In this document: positions 49,761 to 51,098 of the stretch, piece after piece
How positions within the stretch are numbered: position 1 is the stretch's first letter
How the letters are laid out: each line of letters starts with the position of its first letter
From: Dehalococcoidia bacterium
GTDB taxonomy: Bacteria > Chloroflexota > Dehalococcoidia > Dehalococcoidales > UBA1222
Assembly: GCA_009776735.1 (NCBI GenBank)
Contig: WRNG01000003.1
Coordinates: 1-51,098, forward strand
Direction of reading: 5' to 3'
DNA: 51,098 bases
Made by a program: the position numbers and the translations under genes
Notes under the pieces: model-generated
What the model was told of the DNA's origin: nothing
What the model saw: only the letters and a program-made list of their open reading frames with translations
Database searches by the model: none

Positions 49761-50481
49761 TTCGGATTGTTTTGTATTCAAGGCGCCGCCTAGTATTGCT
49801 AGAGCACGGCGAGTTTTAATTAAGCCTGCTGCTGGTGTAAGTGCGCCGTACCCGCTCACGACAAGTCGCGAGATGATGGTTTCAATTATTATGGGCATTC
49901 GACAAATCAGCGATGCCGATATTCTTATCCTTGAAGGGACACCCAGCGGAGAGCCTATGGCCTCAGTCTATAAAGAGTTACGCTATGATTTTCCCAGAGT
50001 ATTAACACTTGACGTGCGTGACACAACTCTGGTGGAAGTGGAAAATCCTTTGTCAAAACCGCTTGTTATGCCAACTTTCATGCTGCCAAACGTGATTCTT
50101 TCCAGTGATTACCTTATTAGTGTAACTCCGCTGAAAGTGATTAATGGGATAGGACGGCTCAGTATTTCCAATTTGCTAGGTTTAATTCCATCTAACAGAT
50201 ATGGTAGTGGGAACAATGGTGGATGGGAAGAATTGTATGCCTTAGGGATTGATAAAGTGTTAACGGATTTATTTTATACCATGCCCTTTGATTTAGGAGT
50301 AGTAGAAGGCAGAGAGAAGTTTAGTGCAACTTCTGGTAATAATGACGGACAAAGAGAACCGGTAGGTAAAGTATTCGTTGGCGAGCCGTATATGGTGGAT
50401 TTGGAAGTTTCACAATCCTTGGGAATAAAGGTAGATTACCTTAAGTCAATAGATGAAGCTAAAGCTGACTTGGAGTTATAG
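49750..50481 (+). CDS. DUF362-like protein
   Basis: RRVLIKPAAGVSAPYPLTTSREMMVSIIMGIRQISDADILILEGTPSG; TTG 49750 preceded by GGAGG; ORF extends to 49714. Confidence 0.65.
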   Translation: MVFDSDCFVFKAPPSIARARRVLIKPAAGVSAPYPLTTSREMMVSIIMGIRQISDADILILEGTPSGEPMASVYKELRYDFPRVLTLDVRDTTLVEVENPLSKPLVMPTFMLPNVILSSDYLISVTPLKVINGIGRLSISNLLGLIPSNRYGSGNNGGWEELYALGIDKVLTDLFYTMPFDLGVVEGREKFSATSGNNDGQREPVGKVFVGEPYMVDLEVSQSLGIKVDYLKSIDEAKADLEL

Positions 50482-50626
50482 AAGGTATTTGGTAGATTCT
50501 CACTCCATTAACCTCTTGCTTTTAGAACTAAGGAATACAGCCTTGTCTTGCTTTGGATAGTAGTACATATTTTTTGCAAAGTGATTTAAGATTTGCTACT
50601 CTTTTGCGGAGATTAAGGAGGAAATT

Positions 50627-50767
50627 ATGGGAAATCGTGATATGGGTCATAAAGAAACTAAGAAACCTAAAAAGGGGTGCAAAAGGCCTTCAGTCGGTGG
50701 GATGATTGTGCCAACGCCTGAAGTAGAGGTTATCAAGAAAAAGAAGAGAGTTGATTCAGATAATTAA
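50627..50767 (+). CDS. Small basic hypothetical protein (46 aa)
   Basis: AAGGAGGAAATT-ATG; MGNRDMGHKETKKPKKGCKRPSVGGMIVPTPEVEVIKKKKRVDSDN; below ORF-track cutoff. Confidence 0.6.
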   Translation: MGNRDMGHKETKKPKKGCKRPSVGGMIVPTPEVEVIKKKKRVDSDN

Positions 50768-51002
50768 TAGGGTTCTGTATATGCTGGGGTTGTCAACGTC
50801 AATACTTTTTGGGGCAGAGAATTAAGCACTAGTTTTCCGTAGCCATAGAAATTCCAATATTTAAGTCAGATAGTTTATCAGAGACAGATTAGCAGATAGT
50901 ATTTCAATATTTGACACTCTAGGTAAAATAACAGGTGAATTCTTGTGATAAGGAGATGTTTCAAAGAGCACAGAATTTGATACCACTTATTGGTTCCAAA
51001 AG

Positions 51003-51098
51003 GACGTTACCCCCAAAATTAAAGCCAACAGGATTTAGAGTTCTCCGCTAAAATATATAAGTGGAGGGCTTAAATGAAAGCCAAGCGTTACACAGAGG
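51003..51098 (+). mobile_element. Probable left end of an IS3-family-like element and start of transposase OrfA (truncated by window)
   Basis: gttacccccaaaatt end-like sequence, ctccgct/agtggag hairpin, then ATG (51074) reading MKAKRYTE, typical of IS3-type OrfA starts. Confidence 0.5.

Overview
The window looks like a bacterial housekeeping region with about 46-48% GC by eye. Gene content and order (ftsZ-nrdR-nrdJ, rnpB, pheST, a long minus-strand operon rpsB-tsf-pyrH-frr-uppS-cdsA-dxr-rseP-ispG-...-proS, purL-purQ, metG, ftsH, thiL-tsaE-tsaB) resemble Dehalococcoidia/Chloroflexota; this taxonomic guess is inference only. RNA genes seen are RNase P RNA (about 8584-8935) and one tRNA-Thr(CGT) (32598-32670). 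The main accessory locus is a roughly 1.4 kb island at 32676-34028. It is bounded by the tRNA-Thr gene and an imperfect 50-bp direct repeat of its 3' part (48/50 identical). It carries a Phd/YefM-YoeB-type toxin-antitoxin pair with a near-consensus promoter, degraded BRO-N/DinD-like fragments, a 51-aa minus-strand ORF and two perfect palindromes. Other notable items are a GLUG-repeat surface protein split by an apparent frameshift at an A6/T6 tract, a PurS-PurS-PurL fusion, tandem NrdR-box-like sites inside the nrdR promoter, two probable leaderless genes (rsmI, rsfS), an asymmetric heterodimeric ABC exporter, and a probable IS3-type element starting at the right edge. I did not find a convincing large undescribed system. 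The tRNA-flanked mini-island and the frameshifted surface protein are the best candidates for follow-up.
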